DNA of 64,000 nt from Lucifuga dentata. Lineage: Eukaryota; Chordata; Actinopteri; Ophidiiformes; Bythitidae. Under the pieces are notes generated by a model. It did not search any database. It saw only the letters and a program-made list of their open reading frames with translations, and had not been told where the DNA came from. This document shows positions 14,401 to 23,400 of the stretch, piece by piece. Location: contig VXCM01001342.1 of assembly GCA_014773175.1 (NCBI GenBank), positions 145,405 to 209,404 on the forward strand, in the 5' to 3' direction. The position numbers and the translations under genes were made by a program. Within the stretch, counting starts at the first letter, position 1. Each line of letters begins with the position of its first letter.

Positions 14401-17218
14401 GGGAAAGAAAGAAATGTGCTCACCAGGTGAGGCGGGCAGAGAGGAGCTCCCTGCTGATTAGTTCAATGCTGGTCATTTCAAATTGTTCCTCTGTGTGACA
14501 CATATGCAGTAGTATCAATTATTAATAACTTTCATAATAGTGTTTATAAGATATACGTATGTGCAAGCACTATGTATGTATGTATGTACTTGGGAAATCA
14601 GGTGAGTATCCAGCATCCAACAAGACGGAGTGATAGGCAGTAACTGTTACCTCCTTCACTAGGTTTCGAAACTTCTCAAGGTCAGTGGACACCTGCAGTA
14701 ATGAACACATATGGACAATAGGCTTCTGACAAGGCACACAATTTGCTTATGTAAAACTGTTTGTTCACTGAAATGTCATTGTCTATATATAACTGATTGC
14801 ACCTTCTTCAGTTGTTTGAACTGGGCATCCTGGAACTCCTGCAATGTGTAACTGTGGTTTTCCTGCATGTACCACAAGGACAGGTCACTGACGCGGTTGC
14901 ACAGTTCCTTGATGTCTACCAGTGCAGGACCTAGAAACTGTATTTTATATATATATATATCATAATAATTATGAAATAACATCCAATTTACTTCTCAAAG
15001 AATGTTTCTCTCATTGAGCATAAATGATTTACACACTGTTGGGATACATTATATAAAAAGACATACCACATTGGCAATAAACACATTTTCCTTGATGACC
15101 CTCTTGGCCTTAGAAAATTTCTTAAAGCGAATTCTGCTGCACCAAACAGAGAAGGATTTCCATTCCCTGAAGCAGACAAAGAAGGGAATGTGGACCAGCT
15201 TGCTGTAGCAATGGTACACCTTTTCCCACCACTCGAAAGATACAAATTCATATTCGCCACCACACACTATCATTACACCATTAGGATAGATGATGCAGTG
15301 ATCATTTTCTTTGGTCTCCTCTATTTTTACTGACCTGGAAGGAAAGATAAAGTCCATACACATATATGAGTCCATATAACATACAAGCATAGATATATCA
15401 GTAATTACATATCTTTTGTCTCTTATTTTATTAAACTTACTTGAGCCTATATGGATTGTAATCGATTGCTGACTTTGGCATTTCTGGCTTCATTAGGAGG
15501 AATCCCAGATGGGGGTTGGTGCGGATGATCTTGATAGCATCTGAAGGGCTGTAGATGTTTCTAGTGCCCAGTTCCTCAACAGATCTGAAGTGCAGTTGTT
15601 GAACAGGTTGGGGAGAGGAGGGCAACTGAGAAGGAGATCGCTGTTTCAAGGATGAAGGCTGTATGGAAGGATAGGGGGTTAAAACCACATTCTGGAACAA
15701 CTTGTCTTGGAACAGTGGTGGGAAGACACAGGCAATGATGAACACTCTTCAGCAGGATGTGACTTAAATATTCAACAAATACATCACTCTGTCATTAGAA
15801 GTCCTAAAAGACAATTTTGCAATAATGTTATCCTTTGTCACCACTGATTGAATGAGTGCATGAATGGACACATCTGCCACAGTTAAAAGACTACTTTTGA
15901 GATAACCCTTCATGTTGCTCTTGGCTACCGTAGTTTTGACATGATTTTCAAAACACATCTGTCACTGACCTTAGCCTTAGGGGCTTGTAGCAAAGGTAGG
16001 TAGACAGGTACTGGTTGTTTCTGATGTCTCTGTAGCTGCTGCGTTTCTTGAGAGAAAAATGAAGGACTGTACCATCCTGGAACAAACATCCTCTCACGGG
16101 CTATGAAGTGGAGAGGACTGGGCTCTCTCCGGGGCAGGGGTCTCTCTAACAGAGCCTAAGTAATTGCATGTGACAGATGAGAGAACAAACCAACGTTTTT
16201 AATTACTTAAGCCTGACCAAAGGCTAACACACATGAATAAGCTGTATTAATTTAGCACACTGGTAATAATTCATATAGTCTCAGTCTCTCTGTACCTGTA
16301 TACGGTGCTCTGGAATCCTTGGTTGATGTATGTCAGGTAGCCGTTCTGGGACAGCGTGACAAAAAGGCATCTTACTTGACTTACACTCACTGCGTTTCCA
16401 TCCAACTTATTTGCATATTTAATGAGCATTTCTAGTTATTCGATTAAACGAAATGCGAACTGATGCACGTTTCCATCAACTTCGTTATGCGAATGATCTC
16501 GGAGGGTGATTTCATTCTACATAAACTAGAATGTTCTCGTTAAAAGTTTAGCAACTCCTAATTAACACTGAGTTAAACTCCACCAATGAAGACAGAGATG
16601 CAGTAAACTTAGCTTCTGGTCATTTACTGTTGATTCTTCTACACTGGAATGGAGTGAAAAGGCATTGCCTTCATTAGTAGACAAGTGGAGAGATTGGGGG
16701 AAAAAAATGAGAGAATTTCAAATGTTCAGCTGCTTCTTTTGGAAGAATGGACGTTATAACTTGTAGGAGCAGCAAACAGGACACGATAAAGACATTACAA
16801 CTTAACAGTTCGTTTCTGCAGCTGGTGAGCGAACAAAGCCGACAAATTCCGACATTTATTCCGAAATTTATGTGTTGACCACTGTCAACACATAAATTCA
16901 GCATTAAAGACAACACATAGATATCCACAGCAAACACACAGCATGGAGAGTTTAAATGAAACCCTTCGCATTTTGGGGCTGATGCTAATCAACGGTGTTT
17001 CCATCCAGGCTTTCTAATGCGCATATTCATTATTCGCATAAAAACAAGTGGATGGAAACGTACCTAGTGTTATTCTGTTGACTGTACAATGGTTGGCAGT
17101 GTAATGTGAGGCATAGTGCAGGTATAATTTCCTGCATTAAGGACTTGTACGTACCTCTGGACCCAGCTTCCTCGCTAAGCCGCCACCGCACAGGTTTCTT
17201 CTTATATGGAGAAGACAT
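1064..17218 (-). CDS. dnah6: Axonemal dynein heavy chain 6, 5' part (34 exons, 3' end off the window)
   Basis: Dynein heavy chains are AAA+ motors that slide axonemal microtubules; DNAH6 is a heavy chain of the inner-arm type in motile cilia. Coding exons in transcript order: 17155-17218, 16296-16345, 15970-16155, 15441-15658, 15067-15334, 14803-14937, 14590-14692, 14424-14490, 14097-14277, 13842-13955, 13603-13728, 13419-13511, 13200-13320, 12564-12715, 12085-12237, 11576-11827, 10960-11088, 10667-10780, 10394-10537, 10023-10190, 9333-9383, 8289-8381, 8024-8143, 7343-7523, 7160-7256, 6736-6964, 6321-6485, 5418-5528, 4847-4972, 3805-3960, 3343-3504, 2217-2354, 1404-1571, 1064-1212. All junctions are GT-AG and the phases chain, giving about 1,594 codons of an expected ~4,150. 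The order is stem, linker, then AAA1 (P-loop near residue 1410). Blocks such as [17 protein letters not shown] and [20 protein letters not shown] match my memory of DNAH6 better than DNAH3/7/12/14. The paralogue call is by recall, not by a search. Confidence 0.9.
1622..1694. repeat. (GT)n then (GA)n microsatellite
   Basis: A compound dinucleotide run of about 20 GT and 16 GA units in a dnah6 intron. Confidence 0.97.
1702..1776. repeat. Short sequence repeated at 8456-8530
   Basis: About 75 bp just right of the (GA)n run closely match 8456-8530, which also follows a (GA)n run. Both contain AATGACTTATGGACCTAATC. It is probably part of a dispersed repeat. Confidence 0.8.
2355..3342. other. dnah6 intron, no element recognised
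   Basis: The intron between exons 31 and 32. It holds one A-run near 3276-3296 that looks like a decayed retroposon tail. I see no other gene or repeat. Confidence 0.6.
3961..4846. other. dnah6 intron, AT-rich unique sequence
   Basis: The intron between exons 29 and 30. It holds a short (TTA)n run near 4110-4132 and otherwise unrecognised sequence. Confidence 0.6.
4847..7523 (-). CDS. dnah6: dnah6 exons 24-29, linker domain (DHC_N2)
   Basis: Exons 7343-7523, 7160-7256, 6736-6964, 6321-6485, 5418-5528 and 4847-4972 encode the C-terminal linker. Family motifs include [59 protein letters not shown] and [19 protein letters not shown]. The region runs from about residue 1035 to 1337, the expected place before AAA1. 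Introns here are rich in (TG)n, (GGTGT)n and transposon scraps, but the exons look intact. Confidence 0.92.
4979..5021. repeat. (CA)n microsatellite
   Basis: A CA dinucleotide run with a few interruptions, starting within 10 bp of the exon 29 acceptor of dnah6. Confidence 0.95.
5232..5402 (+). mobile_element. RTE-like LINE 3' tail
   Basis: The phrases ATTGACTGGTGACCTGTCC and GATAGGTTCCAGTCCCCTGC, followed by a degenerate ATGGATG-type end, match a 3' tail common in teleost genomes that I associate with RTE-type non-LTR elements. It ends only about 15 bp from the splice donor of dnah6 exon 28. A related copy in the opposite orientation lies at 51625-51893. Confidence 0.7.
5543..5586. repeat. 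(CA)n microsatellite
   Basis: A pure CA run of about 20 units beside the exon 28 acceptor of dnah6. Confidence 0.97.
5638..6050 (+). mobile_element. TTAA-MITE left end joined to a Tc1/mariner remnant
   Basis: The first ~60 bp (AGGACCATGCCAGTGG, preceded by TTAA) match the terminus of the TTAA-flanked family also seen at 30118, 31240 and 59752. From about 5705 the sequence switches to a Tc1-like 5' end (CTCTCCACAAATATGGGCACC). A fragment of the transposase N-terminal helix-turn-helix follows at about 5935-6045 (codons [13 protein letters not shown], then a frame-disrupted continuation). Neither element is complete. Confidence 0.7.
6252..6313. repeat. (GT)n microsatellite
   Basis: A run of about 30 GT units ending 7 bp from the donor of dnah6 exon 27. 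Confidence 0.97.
6661..6720. repeat. (GGTGT)n pentanucleotide tandem repeat
   Basis: About 12 copies of GGTGT with one variant unit, ending 15 bp before the donor of dnah6 exon 26. Confidence 0.95.
7524..8023. other. dnah6 intron, nothing recognised
   Basis: A purine-rich stretch to about 7670, then unique AT-rich sequence. I see no gene or transposon. Confidence 0.55.
8024..12237 (-). CDS. dnah6: dnah6 exons 15-23, stem-to-linker region
   Basis: Nine exons (12085-12237, 11576-11827, 10960-11088, 10667-10780, 10394-10537, 10023-10190, 9333-9383, 8289-8381, 8024-8143) encode coiled, acidic stem sequence and then the start of the linker (DHC_N2), the lever that makes the power stroke. Recognisable pieces are [17 protein letters not shown] (10023-10190), [20 protein letters not shown] (spanning the 9333-9383 / 8289-8381 junction) and [11 protein letters not shown] (8024-8143). 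All junctions are phase-consistent. Confidence 0.88.
8398..8448. repeat. (GA)n microsatellite
   Basis: A GA run beside dnah6 exon 22, followed by the repeat shared with 1702-1776. A shorter (GT)n(GA)n run lies at 8220-8254. Confidence 0.95.
8531..9332. other. dnah6 intron with two A-runs containing N
   Basis: Mostly unique AT-rich sequence. Long A-runs at about 8671-8706 and 9141-9180 each carry one N (8688, 9160), so their true length is unknown. Confidence 0.7.
9384..10022. other. dnah6 intron, nothing recognised
   Basis: The intron between exons 20 and 21. I see no repeat family or coding signal. Confidence 0.5.
11089..11575. other. dnah6 intron, nothing recognised
   Basis: The intron between exons 16 and 17, unique AT-rich sequence. 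Confidence 0.5.
11921..11959. repeat. (AGAAG)n tandem repeat
   Basis: About eight AGAAG units at the end of a longer purine-rich stretch from 11830. Confidence 0.9.
12238..12563. other. dnah6 intron, nothing recognised
   Basis: A short AT-rich intron between exons 14 and 15. Confidence 0.5.
12564..14692 (-). CDS. dnah6: dnah6 exons 7-14, N-terminal stem (tail)
   Basis: Exons 14590-14692, 14424-14490, 14097-14277, 13842-13955, 13603-13728, 13419-13511, 13200-13320 and 12564-12715 encode the helical tail used for heavy-chain assembly and cargo attachment on the A-tubule. Exons 13-14 (AFDAAR...TFESFR...FYKENE, ending SSPLRCLE) carry the motifs that precede the linker in axonemal heavy chains. 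The boundary between exons 11 and 12 is uncertain: exon 12 begins in an (AAG)n run, and I chose donor CCA|GTGTGT (13603) with acceptor TTAAG (13511) because both are phase 0. Confidence 0.8.
12716..13199. other. dnah6 intron, nothing recognised
   Basis: The intron between exons 13 and 14. No element recognised. Confidence 0.5.
13492..13514. repeat. (CTT)n run overlapping the acceptor of dnah6 exon 12
   Basis: On the minus strand this is (AAG)n. The proposed acceptor TTAAG and the first six lysine codons of exon 12 (exon starts at 13511) lie inside it, so the exact splice point and the lysine number are uncertain. Confidence 0.85.
14803..15658 (-). CDS. dnah6: dnah6 exons 4-6, conserved DNAH6-type N-terminal block
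   Basis: Exons 15441-15658, 15067-15334 and 14803-14937 encode the most DNAH6-like part of the N-terminus: [19 protein letters not shown], then an E-W-W...[16 protein letters not shown] segment, then a stretch ending [17 protein letters not shown]. These line up without gaps with what I recall of human DNAH6. The exon 4 acceptor was placed at 15658 because of its strong polypyrimidine tract. The exon 6 acceptor was placed at 14937 rather than 7 nt further in because only that choice keeps the frame. Confidence 0.85.
15970..16345 (-). CDS. dnah6: dnah6 exons 2-3, proline-rich N-terminal segment
   Basis: Two exons (16296-16345 and 15970-16155) encode about 79 residues that are rich in Pro, Arg and Gln, with no named domain. 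They are called because the acceptors and donors are good and the phases fit exon 1 and exon 4 exactly. Low sequence complexity makes these the least certain exons of the model. Confidence 0.65.
16385..17065. mobile_element. MITE-like element filling dnah6 intron 1
   Basis: The ends are inverted repeats: CGTTTCCATCCAACTTATTT on the left and, read on the other strand, CGTTTCCATCCACTTGTTTT on the right. The interior shows further inverted copies of the same words (ACGTTTCCATC near 16468, GTTTCCATCCAGG near 16998) and a hairpin at 16865-16898. There is no coding capacity. I could not fix the exact ends or the target duplication, so the superfamily is not assigned. Confidence 0.7.
16865..16898. 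repeat. Perfect 15-bp hairpin inside the MITE
   Basis: The arms are AATTTATGTGTTGAC and its exact complement, separated by CACT. Confidence 0.95.
17155..17218 (-). CDS. dnah6: dnah6 exon 1, start codon and basic N-terminus
   Basis: The ATG at 17216-17218 opens a 21-codon exon beginning [14 protein letters not shown] and ends at a good donor (CAGAG|GTACG). An in-frame TGA lies four codons upstream, so this is the first possible start in this exon. The N-terminus is basic and does not resemble human DNAH6, but dynein N-termini diverge quickly. A further 5' non-coding exon cannot be excluded. Confidence 0.7.
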
Positions 17219-17950
17219 GAAGCCGGCTCAGGTTCTAACCTGTTGACTAGTTTTGGTTGTTGGGAAAGAAAGACGAAGGACAGTAATAATTCTTACGTTA
17301 ATTTTGGCAAAAGGAAAAAGGACAGAATGTTTGCAGTTTACATGTTTGTTTGTTTTTTTCTTCACACAAAGACTAACTTCCAACACAAGCATAGCTCATG
17401 ACGTTGACAACTGCAGTACAAGTGGAAGTTAGCTAATGTTAACTAACTAGCTAGCCTGTTATAAGAGAACACTACCGCAGTAATACAAATCGTAGCCAAC
17501 ATTTGAAACTGCAAACATCAAAGCAAATTGATAAATATCTTCTACAGGAATTCATATCGACTTCGAATGAATTTACACAGAATCACCGCATAAAAAATCC
17601 GTCCAGAAATCTTTTGGTTTCGCTCTGTAACTGCAGGCGGCTATGAAGTTTACCGTTTCATGGCAACAGCCACATCACCCGGCCGGCATGCAACACAGCG
17701 ACAACACTTAAGAACGATTCAATTATTTTGAACCACTCTTTAGTAACGGGAAACGATTCGCACTAGATGAGAGTCGTTTTTTCAATAGCCTGTGGAATGT
17801 GTTGTTATTGCAATGTGCTCTTCCGTGTTAATCATCCTTTATATAACGATAATGTGTCAAGTTGGGCCCGTGAAATGCCACTTTATCTTCGGTCATTAGT
17901 CAGATGCTGAGTTCAAAAGATCTAAATCGTCCCTAACTACACGCGACTGG
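17219..17950 (-). promoter_or_regulatory. dnah6 promoter region (CpG-enriched)
   Basis: The stretch upstream of the dnah6 start codon has clearly more CpG dinucleotides than the surrounding introns, the usual sign of an unmethylated promoter in fish. It contains a CGG-rich patch near 17680 and a possible X-box. The transcription start cannot be placed from sequence alone. Confidence 0.55.
17655..17667 (+). promoter_or_regulatory. Candidate RFX X-box upstream of dnah6
   Basis: GTTTCATGGCAAC has a perfect right half (GGCAAC) and an imperfect left half of the RFX inverted repeat GTTNCC-n-GGNAAC. RFX factors drive ciliary genes through X-boxes near their promoters. This one lies about 440 bp upstream of the dnah6 start codon. 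Confidence 0.5.
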
Positions 17951-18753
17951 TCTTTTATCATTATAAAAGATGCCTGAACAGGTCTCCACAGAGGGTTAAT
18001 GTATAAATGTGCTTTTCCACAAAAAAAAAAAAAAAAAAAAAACTTTATGCACTTATCATTAGCTATTTTTTTATTTGTACCTATGAACGTTTATTAATGT
18101 AGTAATGTACTTAAATATTTGAATTGTGTGTGTGTATGCAGGCAGAATGTTACTATTGTGACTTAGATGAAGATGAAACTACAGTACATTTGATGAGTAA
18201 TGGAGTAGCTCAATTTCTTTTTACTGTACATACTGTAGTTAAAACTAATTTTTAGTAAAGTTTAATTACATGTTTTAGTCTACTTGTTGGGAATGTATTA
18301 AAGTTCTACAAAATATTTTAAACTTAATTCAAATTAACGATGGTATTAAGCATTTTTAAATATATTAAAAATATTAAGTAATATAATTTAAAACAGTATA
18401 CTTTAAATAAATTTTGTGAAGTTTGAACTTATATTTATATTTAAAATAAACTGAACACAATTTAAGAGTGGAACTGAAGTCACACTTTAACAATTGACTG
18501 CTTTTTATAACTGTACCTTGATGCTAACATCTTGGAAAAGTACAAAGTAAATAAACAGTAACCAAAATACATTGCAAAGTATCCTATGAGTAGAAATATC
18601 AATTATATGATGATGTATGATTCAATCCAATGTTACCCATACCAGTGAGGAAAATGTTTACTAACAAATAATTCAAATACATATCAAAATGTCAATTATT
18701 TCAAGTATTCTTCTGTTATCTCGAAAGAACATTGAAAACCACAGAGAAAAAAG

Positions 18754-18759
18754 TTTATT
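18754..18759 (-). terminator. Candidate sclt1 polyadenylation signal
   Basis: TTTATT on the plus strand is AATAAA on the minus strand, about 290 bp after the sclt1 stop codon. It is the first canonical signal noticed downstream of the stop. Confidence 0.45.
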
Positions 18760-19049
18760 TTGTTGCTATAATATAATAAAGTTTCTTTGACATCCTACAC
18801 ATTAGACTATCATCCTTTCAACCTTATAGAATGTAATGCACCTGACCAATTTAGTGCAACATTACTGTAAACGTACTGGAACAAGCTGTTATATAATCAC
18901 AACAAAAGCATTGAGACAACACCTTACGCAGTGTTGTCTATGTATGTTGTCTTTCAGCTTCTTGGTTCACAACAGCCACAAGAAGAAAGGAAAGTGTTCT
19001 TAACACTTGGCTCCATTGGATTTTTCTTGTGGCACATTGACATTCACTG

Positions 19050-20385
19050 TTATACATTCTCTTGATCCACCTTGGCTGCTTTTCTTTGCTGCAACATCAA
19101 CTGTAAAAAAGACAGACAGTACTATGGATGAATAACATCAGACTTTATTCAGTCTTTCTAACCAGGGAAGCGGGACAAATGTCCCTCAGTGATTAGATGA
19201 TGGGACTGGATTTTAAGAATGTGTGGTCATGTTTTCTCTTTTTTTTTCAATTAGGCAATCAAAATGAAATACAATCCTTCATCATATTAAGCAGCATGAA
19301 CATGCAGCATATCAGGTTGTATTTTTTTTTTGTCTTGGTGATGTTTAGAAACATGTAAGGTTCATACTTTGTCCCTACACAGAGCACATCTGTAGCCATA
19401 CCTGTTGTGTAGCAGTCATCGCCCTTTGTTCTGTTTGTGTCAGTCGTCTCTGGAGACGACTGGTCTTCTCTTGGAACTCTGCTAGCTGCCTCTCATACTT
19501 TGCAAGGACACACAAGAACACACACGCACACACATATACACAGATAGAAAAAGAGAGAGTGAGAGTAATTTCGTTACATGGAGTCAAACACACAACAGTT
19601 CCTGTGTTAAAAAAAGACATTTTGATACATGATATTTACAGTGTTTGAGACTGCACTGAAGTGAGAGGTGTTTTTAATATTTTGTTCCCATTAAGATGCC
19701 TACAGGCCCACACATCAATGCTTCCTGATCCAGCCCAAGTTCTCTTAAGAGAAGGAAAAACTTCCTAAAACATAACTTATCATATAAGGGAAAAAAATGG
19801 AGGAAACTTCAGGAGAGACAATTCAGAGGGAGATTTCCTCTCCTCAAATAGTTAGATGTGCAATAGAGCCATAGGTGGGGAAGCAGGCAAATAACAAAGA
19901 CACAAATAATGAAAACAGGAGGAAATAAAAACAGCAATTGAGCCATGATTCAGGGGCTCAAGTCCAGATGAAATGAGTATATGTCCACTGTTTTCAAATT
20001 GAAGAATTTCAAGTGTAGGTACACCTTATAATAACGCTTTGACATATAAAGATACAGCCAGACAAATATGCGTAGTCAGCTATTGTACTGCTTCAGATTC
20101 TGTCACATTAGTTTACCTTCAAATTTTACTGTGGAAACCTATAGATGCCTGATTCTTCCAAGGGCACTGACCTCTGTTTTCTATATTTTCAGTTTAATGG
20201 AAATCTGTCCTGGGGATGGAAAACTTGAAACCCTACATCAAGTAGAAACTGGTGTCTGGTCAGGCAGGTTAAAAACCTTGCGGTACGATCCTTTTACAAG
20301 GTCAGTATTTTTTGAGAATCGGTCATTTTCTCATCTCAGTGTCACACTATATTCTCTCGTGCTGTAATTCAAGCTGCAGGGTTAC

Positions 20386-20422
<37 letters not shown>

Positions 20423-23400
20423 AGACCTCAGCAATGGTATTATGGTCAGTTTCAACCTGCTTCTCTAACTCGTATGAACGCTGCTTTTGCCGATTTAGCT
20501 CTGCCCTGAAACACATAAAAGAGAAAATGTAAGAGCTACTTCCAAAGACAAAAAACACAAGGTGTTTTTCAAGATTTTTTTTCAATATGTTCAATATTTA
20601 CAATACAGCTCAGTGTAGTAGCAAATGAGGGCAAAATAACTTCAAGTTGAGAGTCAGTTTTGTTTCATCTGCATCAAAATCTATATTATGGTGCCCTAGA
20701 TGTTCTTCAATCTTTGCCATGGTGTTTGTAGTAAAGTATCTATAATTTTAAAAAGTCTTTAGCCTCTGGACCATGTATGCAATGGGTTTGTGTTTTTTAT
20801 TTAATAATAATTGTATTTATATTTTACAAGTATAGAATAGTATCTGATGAAATATCAAACAATGTAATGCACATTTGCTATCCTTTGTGACTCTCATTTT
20901 ACTTATGCGCAATGTTGGGGCTATGAATGAGAACTCAATGACACTTTTAAGAGCTAACCATAAATTCCTCTTGAAAATGAATCACTATTTATCACAGTTT
21001 GAAACAACACATAGACTTTATACAATTAAGCTGAATTTGAATGACATTTATTTTAGTATTGATCAAATTTTTTTTAATTATAATGTCAAGGTACCCCTCA
21101 GCACAGTCTATATCATACTGTATCTATGTCTACTGGTAGACTGTGGTACAGATTCTGATTGAAAAAGAAGTTAATTCTGCAACCTGACCCAGTCTGTTTG
21201 CCTTCATAAATAAGGTGCAAAGCACAAAAAGCTCCCTTTAACACCCCACAATCTAGCTTCTTATTTAATTTTCCGGTCCTTTTAAAAAGTGGCACATTGC
21301 CTGTAGAGGGCACTATTAAGTCATTTTCAATCTGATGCCTGTACAGAAAATTTAATGACTGAATAACATGAATTGAGAAGGAACAGATAAAATAAACAGC
21401 AACTTTTCCAATTTTTTTTTTTTTTTTTAAATGAACCATTTTTCAAAACCTGTTTTTTTAAAGGCCCCTATTACATTCAGGACTTAAAACAGAAACTAAA
21501 AGTCCATGAAAAAGTCTCTAGAATATGACACTTAGATATGATAAACAGTATCACTGACTCTAGGAACTGTAAACTTCAACACATTTTACTGTGTCGTGTT
21601 TTGGGGTTTTTTAGACCCTCCAAAACTGCATAGGAAACCTTTTGTTCAAATACTGAGCAGTGTGGTTACAGTTAGTTTTTTTGCAAAGAGCTCCGTGTGC
21701 CAGTCTGGGTGAAACGTACTAAGAAGTTATGACAACGTCAGGTGGCTCAGCAAGGTTTTTTTCAGTTCAATATACAGTAACTCACATAGTTCAGTATTTG
21801 TGAGCTTTGACAGTGTGGAAATTTGATAAGTTGACCCGTAAAACCTTGTCCTTGAGTACTCCTGCTCTGTAGGAAAACACCTTTATGTCAGTATACATCC
21901 ACTGAGTATTACTAGTATTGTGACTCAGAGAGAGAGTCATAAACTGTCTCTCTGACAAGACTTTTACAGGGGATGATTTTTCCAGGAAATATCTGCTTTG
22001 CCTGTTTTCTTTTTGTTGCACCATAGCATTCATATTCATCCAATTCGAGTACATGAAGTCATACATGGAAATTCACCAGTAATGTCACAAGTGTCTGGTG
22101 TTACCTTTAGAGAAGCTCCAAGTTGATTTACTCAAAGCAATGCTGACAGATGTTGTTAAAGGAGGCGTTTTTTTTTATCACTTACTTTCCCTGCCAAGAT
22201 TTTTCAGAGCCAGTTCAAGGATGTGAGCTGGCAAAATTATGATCTCAAAGCACTTTTCACAGCTTATCACCTTTATTCCCCATTCATCATACACACATTA
22301 TAGCCTTCCTTCCTTTCTTTACAGTGAAGCTACCTACACAGGGTTCTTACTTGAGGCTAGTGAATTTAGTCTCGAAAGCCTTGGTCAAGTTGTTGGCCTC
22401 CTCCTTCCAATGTTGAGCGCTCTTCTGCTGTGCTGTGAGAAGGCGCATTAGGTCAGCACTGGAGCTTCGGCTGCTTTCCTCCAGTTCCTGCACCCTTGCA
22501 TCAAGTCCCTTCTCTTTCAGACTATACTCCTGCTCCATCTGTGACACCTGGGGGGGGAGAATAAATAGAGTAGGCTAAGGTGAAAGCAAGAGTGAACTTC
22601 ATTTTATGTATTACTTAATACAAGTAACAGTCTGCAAATATGACGATCTCATGCAGTAAATGCGTTGAACAATGATTAGTTTTGCTTCAACCAACAATCC
22701 CAACATCCATTCTTCTACCAAAATTTTGTAATATTTCAATCATTAATAGCCAAGAAATTATTCCAAATGGCTGTTTGGTCCATACTTTAGATCAGCATCC
22801 ATTTTCATTCCTTCCTGCATTCATGCTGTCCATCCACCACCCCCTCTATGTACTTCAGCTGCTTTTCTACATTTTTTTTTAACCTGTTAATTAGCTTCCA
22901 ATGACACAGCATTCTGGCCTTACACACTTCAGCCTTGTCCCCTGAACTCCCATTATGTTACCTGTTGTTTGGCCTTCTTCTGGGCCAGCAGGGTAGCCTT
23001 GCGCAGCTCATCCATCTCCTTGCGAAGCTGTAAGTTCTCCTGTTGCAACTGCAGCCGCTCCTCGCTGACACTGACACAGTCATCCCGGGCTGCAGCAAGA
23101 GAGCCATGCAGCCGCCGTACTTCCTCCTGGCAGCGTGACAGTTCCTCACCATAGCTACAAATGGATAGATAAAGAAAGGAAGATGAGAATGGAAGAGGAA
23201 GAAAATATGACACTTTAACGCTACATGCCATATCAGCACATCATCCTGCCATTTGGACTGCTGTTTTAAGGTGTGTCTACATTACCAATCTTTTTTCTTT
23301 TTTTTTTAGGTAACTAGCTTCAACAGAAGACGAGTTTAGATAAGTAAAACTTGTAAAGTAATCAACCTACAACAACCGTTCCACTTACTCCATCTTCATC

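Noticed and set aside
1064..17218. Assigning the dynein to DNAH3, DNAH7, DNAH12 or DNAH14
   Set aside because: AAA1 alone would allow DNAH3/7/12, but the N-terminal block (15067-15658) and linker motifs match DNAH6 as recalled; DNAH14 differs in the N-terminal block. A phylogeny would settle it.
20068..20367. A 99-codon plus-strand frame within sclt1 intron 19
   Set aside because: There is no homology I recognise, and no neighbouring exon or promoter. It lies between a LINE scrap and a (GT)n run.
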